A stretch of DNA of 64,000 nt, taken from positions 3,774,383 to 3,838,382 of the forward strand of contig OY744607.1 of assembly GCA_963556255.1 (NCBI GenBank), read 5' to 3'. The translations under genes were made by a program, and so were the position numbers. The DNA comes from Allolobophora icterica (taxonomy: Eukaryota > Annelida > Clitellata > Crassiclitellata > Lumbricidae). The notes under the pieces were generated by a model. That model saw nothing but the letters and a program-made list of their open reading frames with translations. It was not told the origin of the DNA and ran no database searches. Below, in pieces: positions 60,795 to 64,000 of the stretch. How positions within the stretch are numbered: the stretch's first letter is position 1; each line of letters begins with the position of its first letter.

Positions 60795-61244
60795 GGGGTC
60801 GTCCATTAATTTTATTATGTCAACAATATGGGGTATACGGAGGGGTTTCAGAAAGTTTGACAAGTCTTGACAGAGGGGGAGGGGGTGTTCAAGACAAATT
60901 GACGCCAACAATAATTTAATCAAAAAGCAACCATAAATTCAGAATGTCTTTATGAGTGATCGATTGCTTTTTTAAAATTTAATCAAACGCGATATTTTCT
61001 TCGTTTTAAATTATCTTGTTTGTCGTTCCCAGATTAATGAGAAAATCTCTTAAATGCGAATATCCTGGGTTCTTTTCTAAAATCTAATATTTCGAGTTTC
61101 TTTTTTGATGGAAAGATTGGAAGGGAGGGTAAATTATTTTCGACATACTTTTATTAGGGGGTCCTTGAATGTTTTACAGTTGTTAACAAGGGGGAGGGGG
61201 TCAAAAACTGCCTAGAATTTGTTGACATAATTAATGGACGACCC
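60795..61244. mobile_element. Inverted-repeat DNA element with GGGTCGTCCATTAATT ends
   Basis: Left end GGGGTCGTCCATTAATTTTA and right end (reverse) GGGTCGTCCATTAATTATGT, followed on both sides by GTCAACAA. Flanked by AT on each side (2-bp duplication possible). 450 bp, no transposase. Superfamily not assigned. Confidence 0.85.
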
Positions 61245-62039
61245 ATATAATAATAAATCCCATAATCCCTATGAGCAAGAGTACATATGTAACATATTTG
61301 TATGTACACATATAAGTACTCGTCAATATTGACCTACAATGTATGCACACATATAATTAGGCCTTCCAGTACATATTCATAATTAGTAATTTAGTAGTTA
61401 ATTGATCAAATGAAAAATGAGCACCGGTGGACCACAACGGTGTAGGCCTAGAGCCTATCATAAAAATTATTGCGAGGGCGCTCAGTGTCGGCACATGACC
61501 GCGAAACTCCAGACTCTAATTACCTTGTTTTGAAGGACGCGGAGAATTTCAGAGGTTATGGAGGTTATAGTAAATTTTATGAAATAATTATTACTGGTTG
61601 TGTCCGGTTGGTTTGCGGCTATAGAAGAGAATTTCTGCCATTGTGCTTCATCATAATAGGGAAATTGTTCGTTAATTGCTGTTTGTAGAAGGTTCGAGTA
61701 TGTGAATGTGTGGAGCTTTGTGCCTTTGCCAGTCTGGTTTTATTTTCGTTATATTTTTGACAAATTCTTTTATAGCGTCACTACAGATTGTAAGGGATGT
61801 ATATATATATAGGCCTACGTCCTTTGCACCTACTGTGACCCTAGAGTTGCCAGACGTGTGCTTGCGTGTGTGGGTGTACATATGCATGAATGTATCGGTA
61901 AGTAGGCCTGTGTGTGCGTGTGAGTTTTTTTATATATGATATATAAAAATTATATATTTTTATAAAAAATGCATATATACACACACCAAGAAATATGGTG
62001 TGTATATGGTGTAAATATATATATATCTGTCTATCCAGT

Positions 62040-62046
62040 GCATTCA

Positions 62047-62114
<68 letters not shown>
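62040..62114. repeat. (AT)n microsatellite
   Basis: Pure AT array of about 32 units. Confidence 0.97.
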
Positions 62115-62118
<4 letters not shown>

Positions 62119-62673
62119 CCTATATCAGAGGCGGATCCAGAAGGTTTATCAGGGTGGGCCAAAAATAATACATACATACCTACCTACCTACCTACCTACC
62201 TACCTACATGCATACATACATACATACATACATACATACATACATACATGCATGCATACATACATGCATGCATACATACATAGTATACATGCATGCATGC
62301 ATACATACATACATACATACAAACATGCATATGTACGTACGTGCATACATACATACATAATTACATACATACATTGCATATATACATGCATACATGCCGT
62401 TACAAAGCGCCTGCTAGTTTGTTTTTTAAATCATTTTTCGTGCACCCAAAAAAGTAGATGAGCGCGAAAAATATGTTTGACCTCTTTTTGACCAGATCAT
62501 TTCAAAAGTGTTCCCTCTCCCCACCAGTCAAACAAGATCGCCTCCTCTGCAAACATACATACACACATACATATGTAATTACATATATTCATGCATGCTG
62601 TCGCACAAATTCCAACCTTTGTCGTTTCTCCCGATCACCGATTTCTACCAGGATGCCGACTGTTGGTCAGGAG

Positions 62674-63155
62674 CAGAGGCGGCGCTACACCAGAGCGCGC
62701 CATGGCAGGGCAAATGCCCTGATAAAAAAGCATTTGCCCTGGTCGATGCCCTGCCAGAATTTTTGCCCTGTCCAGAATTTTGTTGGGGCATATTTGTAAT
62801 ATCCCGAGATAAAAATTCACTATCAATCAATCAATCAATTAGACACTAAATTCACTGAAATGTTAAAATTTGCTTTACAAATGTCAAACAACGTTCTGCT
62901 TCCGGGGGGCTTCGCCCATCTGACCTCCTGACTATAGACAACTAGCCTATAATAGTGCAGGGGGCGATTTATGGCGAGCGCCGGAGCGCGGTATTATATG
63001 GTCACCATTAAATTTTAAGCTCGCGATACCGCGCTCTCCATAAATCAGGACGATTTATGGAGAGCGCGGTAGGGCCTGCAGAGGGCCTGCAGTGGTTAAT
63101 TGTATGACTGCCCTGGCTATGCCCTGGTTACAAAAAATGTCTGGTACCGCCACTA
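62674..63155. mobile_element. hAT-type non-autonomous element (482 bp)
   Basis: Exact 8-bp duplication GTCAGGAG at 62666-62673 and 63156-63163. Ends CAGAGGCGG and (reverse) TAGTGGCGG. The interior contains repeated TTGCCCTG words and an internal palindrome (62965-63075) built on TTTATGG(A/C)GAGCGC. Confidence 0.9.
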
Positions 63156-63286
63156 GTCAGGAGTGGCGAAAAAGCGTTAACTCTACGCACTAGAGAGCGC
63201 CGTTCACGTCATTGCATTATGAATATAATACATGGCAATTAAAATTTCTCTACAATACATACATGTATATACATACATAGGCCTAC

Positions 63287-63610
63287 ATGCATACATCACC
63301 TTGTCACCTTGTGCTGTCAACTCCTGGAGCTCTAGCGATCGTCATGATAAACATTCGGTGTTTTTGGTTTGGTGTGTCTCATGACGATTTTCTTGGCATG
63401 TTAGCAGAGGTGGTTTGCCATTGCCTTCCCCTGCAGGTTTTGCCTGCCGTGCCCGTTCGTTCCCCTACCAATGGAAGGGTACTAACGGTCCGCACCACGT
63501 GAAGGTGGGCACGGAGGACTTTGGTTCACCAGCCCAGGTCGGGTCCGAGTCTACGCTCCTAACAGACGTCGGTCAGGTCGCCTCCCTGCTTTACTCTGTA
63601 ACAGAGTGAC
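63287..63610 (+). repeat. Unclassified repeat-like block
   Basis: Higher GC than its surroundings. It reads open in two frames (for example GMLAEVVCHCLPLQVLP) but with no family I recognise. Its position inside a transposon-like element suggests repeat DNA rather than a gene. Confidence 0.35.
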
Positions 63611-63873
63611 TGATGAACCTTTGCGGAAAACCAAACATACATACGTAATTAGTAATTACATACAAATAAAATCAAATTGTCGTTTTATTTTATCATTTTC
63701 TGTATATTTCGTCATTTTATTTTCCTCATGAAAGATCACATAGTGATCATCATCTACTTCGTGTTGGTTGGGGGGCGGCTCGTCCTGTGTAAATATCAAA
63801 TGGGGGGCATGGCCGGATTGGCCCCCTTGGATCCGCCCCCTTGGATCCGCCCCTGATATAATATATATATAAT

Positions 63874-64000
<127 letters not shown>

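Larger units (their letters stand above)
62126..63855. mobile_element. Probable hAT-like element with CAGAGGCGGATCCA ends
   Basis: Ends CAGAGGCGGATCCA and (reverse) CAGGGGCGGATCCA. The flanking DNA is AT repeat, so a target duplication cannot be recognised. The interior includes CATA repeats (62166-62395), a nested hAT-type element (62674-63155) and a separate repeat block (63287-63610). Confidence 0.55.

Noticed and set aside
61470..61688. Frame with DRETPDSNYLVLKDAENFRGYGGYS as a second exon of the 58234 gene
   Set aside because: No convincing acceptor in the required phase and no recognisable domain.

Overview
This is animal nuclear DNA, not a prokaryotic or viral window. Coding sequence is split into short exons with GT/AG junctions. 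Introns and intergenic DNA are full of microsatellites, tRNA-derived SINEs, LINE scraps and short inverted-repeat transposons. The three resolved genes are metazoan families (a G12/13 G-protein alpha subunit, the amino-acid transporter SLC38A10 and an RBFOX splicing factor). Their divergence, the SINEs and the frequent TAGGCCTA-type 8-mers suggest a marine invertebrate with a conserved intron layout. I cannot name the phylum.

Layout. 1-6.5 kb: a three-exon Galpha12/13 gene on the + strand (632-6468, 362 aa). 6.5-17.7 kb: no gene recognised; a 43-bp minisatellite, nested pogo-like elements, SINEs and tandem repeats. 17.7-33.9 kb: an SLC38A10 gene on the - strand, reconstructed as 16 coding exons (33913 to 17707, 1040 aa) with an 11-TM transporter core and a long hydrophilic tail, plus one phase-compatible candidate cassette exon at 26974-27084. 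33.9-40.6 kb: dense transposon debris, including hAT-type elements, a CGTACG-rich inverted-repeat element and a duplicated segment around an AT tract. 40.6-47.7 kb: an RBFOX gene on the - strand, 10 coding exons (47710 to 40643, 353 aa), from a candidate first ATG exon to a C-terminus of the RBFOX type. 47.7-64 kb: repeats, two decayed LINE reverse-transcriptase C-terminal fragments, more hAT-type elements, and one convincing first exon of a secreted or membrane protein on the + strand (58234-58276) whose other exons I could not find.

All exon joins were checked by hand for GT/AG, codon phase and alignment to remembered family sequences. Nothing was run by computer. Nine hAT-type insertions were recognised; eight have exact 8-bp target-site duplications and one matches at 7 of 8. 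Several are nested, which dates them relative to each other. The genes do not form a pathway. The one possible link is that RBFOX proteins bind UGCAUG, and a cluster of six such motifs (in transcript orientation) lies upstream of the candidate cassette exon in the neighbouring SLC38A10 gene.
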